Assembly: GCA_963580285.1 (NCBI GenBank)
Contig: OY757012.1
Span: forward strand, 173,311,217-173,375,216
DNA: 64,000 nt
From: Lucinisca nassula
Taxonomy: Eukaryota > Mollusca > Bivalvia > Lucinida > Lucinidae
Direction: 5' to 3'
Of the stretch, positions 22,000 through 33,044 are shown in pieces (the stretch's first letter is position 1; every line of letters starts with the position of its first letter). Below the pieces are notes generated by a model. It worked only from the letters and a program-made list of their open reading frames with translations. It did not search any database and had not been told where the DNA came from. The translations under genes and the position numbers were made by a program.

Positions 22000-22696
22000 A
22001 GAGCCCTAATATGCAGCATTTGAGTGAAGTTACATTACAATCTATCAATAAATGAAGGCGCTAGAGAAATGACCAAGTTTTTCTAAAAATAGCCACAGTG
22101 ACCTTGACCCCAGGACCCTGAAAGTCAAACTTGCTCCAGATATTATCATTCCCAACCTTTATGTGAAGTTATATCAAAATCCTTTGATAAATGTAGGCCC
22201 TAGAGTGATGACAAAGTTTTTCTAAGAATAGCCACAGTGACTATGACTTTGCACCCAGGACCCTGAAAGTTTATGTGAAGTTACATTTAAATGCATCAAT
22301 AAATGTAGGGGCTAGAGTAAAGAAAAAGTTTTTTCTAAAAGTAGCCATAAGAACCTTGACTTTGATCCCAACATCCTTAAAGTCTGATTTGTTTGAGATA
22401 CTATGATACAGAACATTTGTGTGAGTGAGTGAGTGAGTTTTAGTTTTACGTCCCACCAACAGCTAAGGTCATACGAAGACGGGACCTCGGTTTAAAGACT
22501 CATCCGAAAGTCTGGAGAAGCCCGGGATCGATCCTGCGATCCCTGGTTTACAAGGCGAGTAGCGTAACCACTGCACCACGGAGGCTTCTAAAGAACATTT
22601 GTGTGAAGTTATATTAAAATCCATCAATAAATGAAGGCACTTGTGACAAAACAAAGTTTTTTTAAAAATAGCTACAGTGACCTTGACCTTGAGCCT
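22000..22696 (+). repeat. Tandem array, about 118-125 bp unit
   Basis: Units with TTTATGTGAAGTTACATT, ATAAATGTAGGCCCTAGAG, TAGCCACAGTGACCTTGAC. About five diverged units, interrupted by a SINE-T. At about 22697 it switches abruptly into the 145-bp array type. Confidence 0.75.
22425..22591 (-). mobile_element. SINE-T with 15-bp target duplication
   Basis: Complete minus-strand copy: tRNA-like head GCCTCCGTGGTGCAGTGGTT with TTGTAAACC, body, tail TTGGTGGGACGTAAAAC and CACTCACT repeats. Flanked by AGAACATTTGTGTGA at 22410-22424 and 22592-22606. Its tail and duplication make it a recent, well-defined insertion. Confidence 0.88.
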
Positions 22697-24202
22697 AGGA
22701 CTGAGATATTGTCAACATGATCATTCTGAGCAAGACTAATGATGATTGGACCACAACTGTGGCCTCAGAGTTTTGGCAAGGTTTTTCCATGATTTCAATT
22801 GATTTGACCTACTGACATACTTTTTGACCCGACCTGACCCATATGAACTTGACGAGATATTGTCAAGATGATCCTTCTGAACAAGTTTGATGATGATTGG
22901 ACCAAAACAGAGGCCTCTAGAGTGTTAACAAGGTTTTTCTATAGTTTGACCTACTGACCTACTTTCTAACCAGACATGATTGAAATTCAAACTTGACCAA
23001 AATATTGTCAACATGAACATTCTGAGCAAATTTGACGACGATTGGACCAAAACTGTGTCATCTAGAGTGTTCACAAGGTTTTCCAATGATTTGACCTATT
23101 GACAACATGTTGTTGCTTTGTATCTTTATTGTAGGGGAAGGGCTGTAACTAATGTTGCGAGAACTTGTAGCCCAACCCCATTGCTATATCTAAAAAGGCA
23201 ATAAAATATGTTTAATCTAATCTGACCTATTGACCTACTTTTTGATGCAGTATGACCCAAACTTGACCAAGATATTGTCAAGATGATCATTCTGAGTACG
23301 TTTGATGATGATTGGACCAAAACTGTGGCCTCTAGAGTTTTCACAAGTTTTTTCTATGATTTGACCTACTGACTTACTTTTTGATACGACCTGACCCATA
23401 TTCCAACTTGACCAAGATATTGTCAAGACGATCATTCTGAACAAGTTTAATGATGATTGGACCAAAAATGTAGCCTCTAGGATGTTCACAAGTTTTTTCT
23501 ATGATTTGACCTACCTTTTTGACCCAGCATGACCCATATTCAAACCTGACCAAGATATTGTCAAGATGATCATTCTGAGTAAGTTTGATGACGACTGGAC
23601 CAAAACTATCTCCTCAAGTGTTCACAAGGTTTTTATATAATTTGACCTACTTTTTGGCCCAACATGACCCATATTCAAAATTGACTGAGACATTGTCATG
23701 ATGATCATTCTGAGCAAGTTTGATGATGATTGGACCAAAAACTGTGGCCTCTAGAGTGTTCTAAAGGTTTTTCTATGATTTGTTCTTCCGACCTACTTTC
23801 TGACCTGACATGACCCATATTCCAACTTGGCCAAGATATAATCAAGATGATCATTCTGAGCAGTTTGATGATGATCACACCAAAGCTGTGGCCTCTAGTT
23901 TGTTCACAATTAAAGTTAATGCACGGACGACGCTCAGATTTACGGGGTAGAGCTAGGACTGGTCGACCCAGTGTCAGAATAATGTGACTGGGTGTGGTAT
24001 CATGTAATGTGTCTGAGACATGATACTTCAGTGAGGCAGCACTATAAAAGTGAGCAGTGAGCTCCCTGTCGCAACCAGACACCATCGTGATATGACTGAA
24101 AAATTGTTAAAAGCGACGTTAAACCCGAATTCACACACACACAACGCACGGGCGACGCACAAATGCCACAAAACTCAGCATGACCTCTGGTAAGGTGAGC
24201 TT
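22697..24202 (+). mobile_element. HLE-1 3' part: 145-bp array and decayed hairpin
   Basis: About eight diverged units of the 145-bp array, then GTTCACAATTAAAGTTAATG, a GGACGACGC tract split by a SINE, and the degraded hairpin ACTCAGCATGACC ... GGTGAGCTT at about 24173-24202. It also contains a non-array stretch at 23100-23215. No 5' end is visible. Confidence 0.7.
23936..24141 (+). mobile_element. SINE-M, third SINE type
   Basis: Inserted in the GAC-rich tract: GGTAGAGCTAGGACTGGTC, GATACTTCAGTGAGGCAGCA, ACACCATCGTGATATGACTG and the tail TTAAAAGCGACGTTAAACCC, then ACACAC repeats. Its GACGTTAAAC tail matches SINE-U's 3' end although the bodies are unrelated. Confidence 0.72.
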
Positions 24203-24370
24203 AAAAAGTACTGGCTGAAACCTATTTGATGGCACTTTGGAGAAAAATATCAAAGCAGATTAATGTCATTTCAATTTCCTAAAAGCCATTTTCTAAATAA
24301 ATATCTATAAATAACCTGACAAATGCATGTAAACAGCCAACTTGAAAGGGCCGGAAGCATCACTTCTTGC

Positions 24371-24599
24371 CTAACCCATTTTGTACCGTAAACCCCAAAA
24401 CGGGTTCCCTGGCAAACAGTGCAGGCCCAGATCAGACACCCCAGAATGCGGCGTCTGATCAGGACCTTCACTGTTTGCAAAAAATCAGCCATTTTCCAAA
24501 TAAATTTTGAAGAAAACACAACTGTACACCCCTAAATTTTCAAAATGAACTCCTGCTATATATATGGAGGAAGATTCCATTTGGTACAAAAAGGGTTAA
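24371..24599 (+). mobile_element. PM-A MITE, well preserved
   Basis: TAACCCATTTTGTACCG to TTGGTACAAAAAGGGTTAA. Core GATCAGACACCCCAGAATGC and CGGCGTCTGATCAGG. Confidence 0.85.
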
Positions 24600-24696
24600 A
24601 CTACCTCAAGGTGTCCTCTACATGACAGAAGTAAAGGCTTTGTTGAGACTGTGCTTATGGGCAGGCTTGCCGAAGCCTCGGAGACCCCTTGGTGCT

Positions 24697-25589
24697 CCAG
24701 GAAAAACTGCATGGAGGGGTGGACCGCATTTTTTTTTTATTCAGTGGGTGTGGGATGTCAGGCATGTGTAAATTTTTTGGTCCTGGGTGTGAATTTAATT
24801 TTAAGTTTTCTGGTAGTGGGGTCAAACTTGCCCAAAGAAGTCATTATTTACAAATAATTTGACAAACGAACTTTTAACCCTTTCCCCATTTGTGAACGCA
24901 ATTTATCATATAACATCATATCTGAGAATGTAATAATGTCATGTAATAAATTCGATAATCCACTACTAATGGCGGAATATTGACATTTTTGTTAAACAAT
25001 CGTGGATAAAATGCGTTTTAAATATCATATGATAAATAATATCTTGCATTCGTGCTCATGTAGTATTGAATTTATTAAACTTGTTGAATAATACATGAAC
25101 ACTCATGTAAGATCCTCAATTTCTATATGTGTAAAGGTGGGAGTTTTTAAAATCCTTTGGTTCCTGGTTGTTGTTGTGGAGAACTCACTTAGTTTGAAGC
25201 TAAATTTCTATAAATAATCAGTTTGCAGCATAAGTTTGCTAAAATTGAGGAAATAACCTAATATGACCGACTTCGTTTAAGAAGATAGACAGCTATATAT
25301 AAAATAACCTCAAATCTGGCAGGAAGACGATGACAATATATGTCATGAGTATTTGAAAAAAAATATTTGTTGCCGAGTTGTATTAGCAACTGACAGGATA
25401 TTTTAATTTCCTTGGTGGTATCCTGAAAATTTTTAAAAAATTCTAGGTGGTACACTAAAAGAACATTCCTTTGGAGTGGGGTTTAAGGCTATCTTTATTT
25501 CTTTGGTTGTACCCTGATAATTATTAAGCATTTCTAGGCAGTACCCCTAAAATAAAGTTGCAGTCCACCCCTATGCACTTTTTCTTGGA
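24697..25589. mobile_element. Putative TIR element, about 0.9 kb
   Basis: CCAGGAAAAACTGCATGGAG followed by GGGTGGAC at the left is mirrored by GTCCACCCCTATGCACTTTT then TCTTGG at the right. The interior has no transposase. The target duplication is not clear. Lies in the intron 150 bp from the next exon. Confidence 0.5.
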
Positions 25590-25739
25590 ATAGCCCTAAG
25601 TGCTCTTAAAATCATGGCCTTCAAGTTCACTTCTATTTTAAATTACTTCCATTTGTAACAGACTTGTATTCACAATGGGTATTTTTGCAAGATTTACTTC
25701 CACCTGAATGTGCATAAAATGCCCCTTATAAATACTCAC

Positions 25740-25885
25740 CTTGAAGTGGCTAGGATGTCTGAACTTTCTGCCACAATCTTTACATGTAAATCTACTCTGG
25801 TTATTGTGGATTAGCATGTGGTAGTTGAGGCTGTGCTGACGAGTGAAGGTCGTCTTACAAATAAGGCACACAAACGGTTTGATTC
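25740..25885 (-). CDS. Zinc-finger gene exon (finger 2 and first half of finger 3)
   Basis: Acceptor CTGTTTTCAG, then GA completes a Gly codon begun in the previous exon; donor CAAG/gtgagt. 146 nt, phase 1 to phase 0. It encodes the linker IKPF, finger 2 (Cys483, Cys486, His499, His503; CX2CX12HX3H) and then FTCKDCGRKFRHPSHFK, i.e. both cysteines and the helix start of finger 3. The zinc-binding histidines are supplied by the next exon after joining. The tight fit of finger geometry over the junction is strong support for the exon boundaries. Confidence 0.94.
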
Positions 25886-26029
25886 CTGAAAACAGAGGTA
25901 TAAAATGTCCAAGATTACTCCTAAAAATCATACTTATTACATGTTAAAAGCAGGAACTGCCTAGTCCTGCAGGTAGAATCAGGAGAACAACAGCTGTCAT
26001 CAGACAGCACAACTCACCTGGAAAGGTGT

Positions 26030-26172
26030 CTTACTCTGTGACCTTGAGTTCATAGCAGGGGTGGGAGTATTGCTGAATAAAAACTTTGGAATCATATTTA
26101 TCATCACACCAAATATAAACCAAATCCATTATGTTGTTTGGAAAATATGAGCTGTTAAAATTTATTGTGGGA
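26030..26172 (+). repeat. Single HLE-4-type array unit
   Basis: GTATTGCTGAATAAAAACTT, TTTATCATCACACCAAATAT, GGAAAATATGAGCT: one diverged unit without element ends. Confidence 0.55.
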
Positions 26173-26176
26173 AACT

Positions 26177-26373
26177 TTAACCCTTATCTTGCTGTTCACG
26201 ACAACCCCTATCTTTGCAAACAGTGTAGATCTGAAGAAGCCATCTGATCAGGATCTACACTGTTAGGCATTCAGTTTATGAATTTGTAGCAATAAATTAC
26301 ATCAAGTAATTTGATTGGTTGATAGACAGAAATGGGTGTGGCTTAAATGAATATTCAGCAAGATAAGGGTTAA
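26177..26373 (+). mobile_element. PM-C MITE
   Basis: TTAACCCTTATCTTGCTG to CAGCAAGATAAGGGTTAA. One central arm is partly deleted (GTGTAGATCTGAAGAAGCC). Confidence 0.82.
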
Positions 26374-26494
26374 CATAAAATACTGTATAACTTCTTAAGG
26401 TGATGGGCCAAGTGGGTTGGGGGACTATTAAATCCAAGGGTTAAACAGGGTAAAATACAGTTGTCTAATAACTAGCCAATGACAATTTTATTAC

Positions 26495-26630
26495 CTGCAT
26501 GGCTTCTGTAGTGGTACATGAGAGTAGCTGTAGCAGTGAAAGTCTTGTCTCGACATATTTTACAGACCAATGGAATGTTCTCAAACTTCTTCTTGCCCTT
26601 CAGCTCCTTGATGAATTTCAATGCCAGTTT
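26495..26630 (-). CDS. Zinc-finger gene exon (finger 1)
   Basis: Acceptor ATCTTCCCCAG before AAACTGGC, donor GCAG/gtaata. 136 nt, phase 0 to phase 1. Starts with a lysine-rich helix-like stretch (KFIKELKGKKKF), then finger 1 with Cys454, Cys457, His471 and His475. Spacing is CX2CX13HX3H, one residue longer than the usual 12, so this finger may be structurally unusual. It ends SHA plus the first base of a Gly codon. The joined linker HAGIKPF resembles the standard TGEKPF-type linker. Confidence 0.93.
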
Positions 26631-26766
26631 CTGGGGAAGATAAAGTTAACTTCAAATTTAAAATCAACCAAATTTCACAGGTACTAGAGCAGGGCCCAGT
26701 CTATCAAAGCACTCCTAGGCTAATAGTGTTCAAAATGTAGACTGTTAGAAAATAGTGGTCAACATG

Positions 26767-26979
26767 TTAACCCTTGTCCTGCTGAATATTCAAATATGCC
26801 ACACCCACTACTGATTATCAACCAATCAGATTACTTGATGCTGATTATTGCAACAAATTCACAATCTGAATGGCAAACAATGTAGATCCTGATCAGATGG
26901 CTTCGTCAGAAGCCATCTGATCTGGATCTACATTGTTTCAAAGATAAGGCATATCCGGGATTAGCAGGACAAGGGTTAA
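26767..26979 (-). mobile_element. PM-C MITE, GTCCTGCTG subtype
   Basis: TTAACCCTTGTCCTGCTG to CAGGACAAGGGTTAA, with a full GATGGCTTCGTCAGAAGCC centre. It carries the inner segment GGCATATCCGGGATTAGC shared with the copies near 47.4, 48.4 and 59.0 kb. Confidence 0.85.
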
Positions 26980-27097
26980 ATGTTCTAACAGTTAACATGT
27001 TGACCACTATTAACCTAGGGGTGCCTTAAACAAGTACAATACCTAAATAATAAAGTTTTTTTTTTTTTCAGGAAAATATTAGTATTTTTGCAAAATT

Positions 27098-28199
27098 ACG
27101 AGGGCAAGTCAATAAAAAAAAAACCCGTGCCACCTTATTTCTGGGTGAGATCAATCTTTTCTTTTTTGATGTAATCATCAGGAATGATACACTTGGACCA
27201 ATGCTGTTCCAGTGCCACCAGCCCAGAACTCTAGAAGTCTGATCCACTCCTAAACTGCCACCACAACATCTTCATTGGACTGGAAATGATGTCTATGGAT
27301 ATCCTTTTTCAAGTTTGGGAGTAGGTAATAGTCACTATGAATTAAGTCCAGGGAAAAGGCAGGGTGCAGTATCAGCTCACTCCCATTCCACCCTTCAGCA
27401 TCCATTGCAATTTTGCAAGTATGGACTCTTGCATTGTCCTGTTGGGAGCAGAATCCCTTTGGAGAGTTTACCTCAGCGTTTTTCACGGATCTGTTCTCAG
27501 TTGGTCAAGCAAATTTTCATAATGCGCACCTGTTTTTGTATTTTTTTTTCCTAGAAAGTCCAACATAATAATGCCTTGGGCATCCCAAAATACAGTTGCC
27601 ATCACCTTGCAAGCAGAGGGTTTTGTTTTGAACTTCTTTGACCTCGCAGACCCGGCCCTACTCACTTTGAGTTGTTCTCTGGCTCAAAATAATGGACCTT
27701 TCGACCTTAACCGCTTCAACAGTGCGCTCCATACTGATGCTCTGGTTACCATTTTCTCATCCCTGAGGGATTTGGGAACCTGACGGGCTGCTAGCTTGTG
27801 CATACCTTTGCGATCATGTAAAATTGTTGTGATGCTACCATGTGAAATGTGTATTGCATTCGCTGTTTCTTCCACTTTAATTTGCCTATCCGAGTACACC
27901 AGATCCCATACTTTGTTACACATTTCTTCATCGGTGGCATCTGATGGGTGTCAAGACCTTGTTTCGTCTTCTTAAGATGTTCTACCGCATGAGAATTTCC
28001 CAACCCAGAATTTAACTTTTGCATGCAATGGTGCAGAAGACCCATAAACATTGGTCAACTCGCAATGTATTTCCTTTCCTGTTTCCCAATTCAAATAAAA
28101 GCACCAAATTACAGCATGGTACTGAACTTTTGACGAAAAGCTCGCTTTTTGCTAGCCGTGTTTGACATTCAATATCTGATGAGTGAATGAACAATAACG
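27098..28199 (-). pseudogene. Mariner-type transposase, broken
   Basis: The plus strand shows an end of mariner type (ACGAGGGCAAGTCAATAAAA) at 27098. Read on the minus strand, fragments in at least three frames give mariner signatures in order: an N-terminal helix-turn-helix part (MCNKVWDLVYSDRQIKVEET, SHGSITTILHD), a central KVMATVFWDAQGIIMLDF, then QQDNARVHT and LDLIHSDYYL. The last two carry the second and third acidic residues of a DD34D-type site. The DETW segment with the first Asp appears to be missing around 27665-27690. Frameshifts and stops make it non-functional. Its 5' part abuts the non-LTR insertion. Confidence 0.82.
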
Positions 28200-28323
28200 G
28201 TGCAATTTTGCCATAATGCCTAAAACATGTATTGAAACAAAGCAGACAGACAGACAACGTGTTTATTACAGTCTCATTTTCATACATTACTGTGTATTAT
28301 ATACATATAAAATGCAGTGATAG

Positions 28324-30398
28324 TAGCGGTGGGCAATCGGTTTCAAATCGCAATCGATTATCGGTTTATAATCGGAAGAGAAAACCAACTAGCTATCGAT
28401 TGCATAATCGGTTTCTCTTTTATGTTAAAATATGAGTGCATGTATGTTTAAATGTCTTTTGTATTTTTGTATATATATGCATAATACTTAATGTATGTTA
28501 GAGATTTTTCTGGACATTATGTTAAAAAAATTTAGGAAAAACATAAACACAGAACTCTTTGTTTTATTTCCAAATAACCTTAAAATAATTCAGTGAAATG
28601 AGAAATTTGAATGACTACTTTTGAATGGATGATTTATATTGAAAGGAATGGTTTATTATTCAGTCATTATGCTGTTTGTTTCTGAAAGAGGTATCAAAAT
28701 GACTAGTAATGACTAAATGTTTTGACAATGAAACAATATTTGTGCATAACTTCAGACTAGAAACAACATCTTATGACGGTGCAGACTTGAGCACCGAATG
28801 ACTAGAAGACTGACCACTTTAGATTAGTGATTAGTCTGTTTAATCTCTCAAGAATTCTAATTTAAGGAGAATGTATAGATCTGCAACAGAGGCAGCTATG
28901 TAAAATATGTTTTCGGCCTACCTTGTCAATATGAGTCTGGGAACAAATTCTTTCCTTTTAGTGAAGACCCCTTTCCAAAAGGGGTTTGACATGCTTAAAA
29001 TCAAACAGAAAGTCACAAAAGTTGCCTGCCTTTAAAAATAGCAGCAAAGTTTCGGCCACCTGGGTAGGAATAAATTTCCTTTTCATTTCGTGGTTGCTGC
29101 GTTTCGGCCGCCATAGTGAAACCAAAACAAAGCGTGCTTTATTACACCACGCACCGTATTCGGGTGTGTATTACCTGCATTTACATACTACCCCCACCCC
29201 CTTTTTTGCCAAAATCTGAGGGAAAACTGGTATTCTGTTGTATTACCCGCATGGAACATTTGCTGATATTTTGGTGGATGGGTAAGTGAGAAAAAGTAAG
29301 AATTTGGCCAGTTTTTGTAACACACATCAGAACGCTCGATCGTCTTCAAAAGGCGGGAAAATGCACGTGCGTGCGAGTATCACCAGAAAGCATGTATTTT
29401 ACATTAAAATGTTGAAAAAGCTTTACCTGTTCACCATTGTTATTTATTTAGTAACCCACATATGCCCGCGGCCCTTTTTGGGGACATCGGCAAACAGTGC
29501 AGTCCCAGATCAGACACCTCAGAAAGACGCCTGATTTGGATTTACACTGATGATTTATAACGGTTCAATTATGACACTATTGTTAATCCCTGTCATATAA
29601 TTGCCACCCTGCGGTGCGTGTCGATAAGGTGTGAAAATCTGGTCAAGTTATGTCTCTAATTTGCGTTTATTACCCAATCATAAAATTTAATCCGCAATCA
29701 ATGTGAAAATTATTTAATTGCTCCTAAGACCAGTTGCTACGACTACTCTACTATCTCGTGAATGGTTATGTTTGGGCGCCAAAAGCAGAGAATTTTTTTA
29801 CCATTTCCAAACAATTTTTCATGAAAGATACGCCCCATTTAGATAAAACAATAGACACGTGTGGGGCTGCTGGGGTCCGATGACATCATTTACCGATTGC
29901 GTGCAGAAACAAAACTGTGGGCGGTGGTTTGGATGCCGGAAAACTTAAATGTTCGCATTGAACTTGTTTGTCTATTTTGTTTAAAATCAGAGTTTCAGGA
30001 ACAATACTCACAAAATTAGGCTTGCTAGTAATGGAGATTGTTATATTACTTATGTGTAAGTAAATAAACGTTATTTATGTCGGGAGTCGTAAAAGGATAG
30101 AGCATAACATGAGATGCATCGTATCTTCAGCTGACAAAAGTAAAAATAAAATGGTCCAATTATTATTCGAGGGGGAATACCCTGAACTTGGGCCTGTAAT
30201 CTGAGGGAAAAAACTTCGGTTAATACACGCCCGAATACGGTAATAGAAAAGTGCGACGGAATACCGGAATGCACTAAAACTCGGAATACCAAGTACCGGA
30301 ACCGACTACAATCGACTAGAGAATTCTCAATCGATTATCCCTATCGGAAGCCAAAACCAACTGACTTTCGACTATAGTCGATCATCGGCCCACCACTA
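28324..30398. mobile_element. Non-autonomous hAT-like element, 2.07 kb, 8-bp TSD
   Basis: Ends TAGCGGTGGGC and GCCCACCACTA are imperfect inverted repeats, extended by ATCGATTATCGG-type sequence. AGTGATAG flanks both sides (28316-28323 and 30399-30406), the 8-bp duplication expected of hAT. The interior has no recognisable hAT transposase and contains a PM-A fragment. Confidence 0.82.
29455..29550 (+). mobile_element. PM-A core fragment inside the hAT element
   Basis: TTTTTGGGGACATCGGCAAA, CAGTGCAGTCCCAGATCAG, then GATTTGGATTTACACTG. Outer ends missing. Confidence 0.55.
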
Positions 30399-30544
30399 AG
30401 TGATAGTATGTTAAAATGCATGAAACCACTCAAGTTGAGTTATAAGAGACTAAGTTACTTAATTTAAAATAAGACATCTTAGTACAATACAGTGCTTAAT
30501 ATTTACATTTTTAAAAACATATAGTTCTATTTACATAAAATTTA

Positions 30545-30760
30545 TCTATATAAAAACTTTCGACATTTAGTTAAAATATCATGGCAGGCTTTGGCACTAT
30601 AATTAATGATTCTACTGTCCGACAGCAAATGACAGACTTTACCAGATGCGCTGATTGATTCAAATGATGTCAATTCTACTTTACTGAAAAAGTTCATTAC
30701 AGATATCATTATATAAGGGCAATCAAGTAGTACATGTTCCTCGTTTTCGACTTTACACTC
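30545..30760 (-). pseudogene. Non-LTR reverse transcriptase C-terminal tail
   Basis: About 70 codons reading ECKVENEEHVLLDCPYIMI then SVMNFFSKVEL and a final CHDILTKCRKFLYR with a stop at about 30542. The pattern Cys, acidic, E-E-H, x-x-x-Cys-Pro-Tyr is typical of the cysteine/histidine tail after the reverse transcriptase domain of many non-LTR elements. The element is cut at its 5' side by truncation on insertion. Not expressed as a protein by itself. Confidence 0.6.
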
Positions 30761-30830
30761 GTGCAATTTTGCCATAATGCCTAAAACATGAATTGAAACA
30801 TGGCATGAAAATCTTTGTTGTCTTGGTCAA

Positions 30831-31585
30831 TTGGAAATGGGTTTGCTGAAATTATCTGAAATTATTGAAGCTTTTAGCTCTACTTCTAGATATTTAGATG
30901 ATTTATTAAATATTGATAATACCTATTTTGATGGTTTGATCAGTCAGATTTACCCCCTAGAACTTCAGTTAAATAAAGCAAATTCTTCTGATACCGAGGC
31001 CCCGTTTTTGGATTTACATCTATCTATTGTAGATGGATTTGTTTCGTGCATTATGATAAACGCGATGACTTTGATTTTGAGATTGTAAATTTTCCTTTTT
31101 TGGATGGTGATGTTCCTCGTGCGCCATCCTATGGCGTTAATATTTCGCAATTAATTCGATTTGCTAGAGTGTGTAGTCATGTAACTGACTTCAACACTCG
31201 TAATAAATTATTAACGGCTAAACTCCTTAATCAGGGTTATCGGTACCATAAACTACGCAAAGCCTTTTCAAAATTTTATAGACGCCATTCTGATTTAATT
31301 TCAAAATTCAATATTGGACTTAAATCTCTTCTGCAACAAGGTCTATCGGAACCCGAATTTTATGGTGACTTAGTATATAAATTCAGAAAAATATATAACC
31401 GCAATGACTTCAGCACCCAATTTCGTAAAATCATTCTTCGATATAAAAAGATTGGGTACAACATGGATATTATACGACAGACTGCATGCATGGTAGTTAA
31501 CCCAATCACGGTTGGCAACTTTGCTTCCCTCTTTAATTGCACGCTGGTGGGTCAGGCCTCAGATTCTATGACGGCTCCAACGTAA
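30831..31585 (+). pseudogene. YLDD-type reverse transcriptase fragment, frameshifted
   Basis: The first frame (from 30831) contains TSRYLDDLLNIDN, with the YLDD catalytic box of a reverse transcriptase, then LQLNKANSSDTEAPFLDLHL. A frameshift near 31046-31060 moves the reading to a second frame with YDKRDDFDFEIVNFPFLDGD, SYGVNISQLIRFARVCSHV and FNCTLVGQASDS before the stop. No fingers or palm motifs upstream of YLDD are present, so it is 5'-truncated. Retroelement class uncertain; it does not look like the CR1/Jockey type at 55.8 kb. Penelope-like or another lineage is possible. Confidence 0.6.
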
Positions 31586-32628
31586 AGGCTTATTGAAAAT
31601 TAAAGAGATAATGTTGGTTGGTGCCTGATGCTCTGTCTCTGGTCGGGCTCATCGGAGTCTAACTGTTGGTTTTCTTTTGCTCCAGCATTTCAGTGGTTTC
31701 TTGCTGTCGAGTCCTCACCGTTGTCTCACCTCTGTGGTTCTTTGATTCCTGTGTTCACGGAGATGTTGCACTGATGAGTTAGGAGGCCTTCATGCGGACT
31801 GAACTAATTATTTGTCTAAATCGCGACGGAAGTAAGGGCGAGGATTGTGGCCACGTAAAATCGATTTAAGCCCCCCAGTGGAAATCTTCCACTGACCGTT
31901 CCAAGGCGGCTCTTCTGTGGCGATTTATTTATGTTGTTGTTTGTTACTTACTGTGTGTATCACTTGTGTCTTTTAATTTTGGATGGCCATATGGCCATTT
32001 TGTGGGAAAGTAACTGTCCATATGGCCTTCCTTTGTTTAGGTTTCCATTATGGTCTGGTCGCTTAATGTTTGTATTTCTTTCCCTTTGGTGTCTTTTATG
32101 GATGGAGTAAGTTAATTGTATCAATTCCTGATCTTTGTTTTACTTCTACTTTGCTAGTTACTTATCGACTTGCCCAGGCTGGTTACTTATTGGCTTGTCC
32201 TCGTAAATTATCAAAGTTTTAAATAAGTAAACTATCAAAATTGTTATTACTGGACAATTGGAACCTTGTGTTTTTACACCATGCTCCAAACTATTGCTCT
32301 TGCAAGATTATTTCCATTACACCATTAATCACGGGTGGGTATCGGGAGGAAAAATGACCTTCTGCGGCAGAATTTGGTCTTGCAAAAAATGCACTTTTTA
32401 TTTATACAAGAATTATTTAGATCAAATGAAAATTTTATCTTTTTATTTTCAGATAAAGTATACTGACCTGACATTGAATGTGAGCAGGTGATTTACATGC
32501 AATAACAAGACTTATTTTCTTTGAAAAAAAAAAGAGGAAAAAATATTTGAAAATACTGCCCACAAATGACTGGCACTAACTTTTTATGGGTAAAATTCCA
32601 TCAATGTGAAAGGATGTCAAAACGGCTT
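31586..32628. other. Probable 3' region of the YLDD element, then unassigned
   Basis: About 31590-32000 is less AT-rich and follows the reverse transcriptase stop without a break, so it may be its 3' UTR. The rest is unrecognised intron. Confidence 0.4.
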
Positions 32629-32866
32629 AAGGGGAATGAGAATACCTGGCAAATTTTCTGCCATTTTTCAAAGGGAGACAACTTTCTGGACTTCCTGTTC
32701 ACTTTTCTTTTAACTCTGTCCCACTGAAAAAAAGTGGTCAACTCTTAAAGGAAAGAATTTGCTCCTCAGGCGCAAATTCTTTCCTTTAAAAGTTTACCCC
32801 TATGGACGTGGGAGACAAAAAAACTTTTGCAGTTGTCTCCTTTCAAGGTGTTCCAATTCCCACTTA
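32629..32866. mobile_element. MITE-E, long palindromic element
   Basis: Terminal arms AAGGGGAATGAGAATACCTG and AAGGTGTTCCAATTCCCACTT are inverted. Inner arms GGAAAGAATTTGCTCCTCAG and its inverse meet at the centre. TTAA-like flanks. A second copy is at 50362-50600. Confidence 0.72.
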
Positions 32867-33044
32867 AAACTGAGCTAATCATTAATCAGTGCTGGGAGAA
32901 AACAAGAGAATCTAGAGCATAACCACCTCATCTTCTGTAGGAGAAATGCCTGAGCAAGGCACATAGAGCTCTACCAACAAGGTGGAGTAATGAGATGATA
33001 TTGGAAACCATGGGTTATTTTTTTTTATTTCTCCATTAAAACAA

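Larger units (their letters stand above)
28200..30800 (-). mobile_element. 5'-truncated non-LTR retrotransposon with 40-bp target duplication
   Basis: A 40-bp sequence beginning GTGCAATTTTGCCATAATGC is present at 28200-28239 and 30761-30800 with one mismatch. Between them, on the minus strand, is the 3' end of a non-LTR element: a reverse-transcriptase C-terminal tail, a 3' UTR, AATAAA near the end and a TGTC-repeat tail abutting the left duplication. A hAT-like element has inserted into the 3' UTR. Clade not assigned. Confidence 0.72.

Noticed and set aside
25886..25931. Upstream Met-initiated start for the finger-2 exon
   Set aside because: The region contains a good polypyrimidine tract and AG; the codon split across the intron fits the previous exon exactly.
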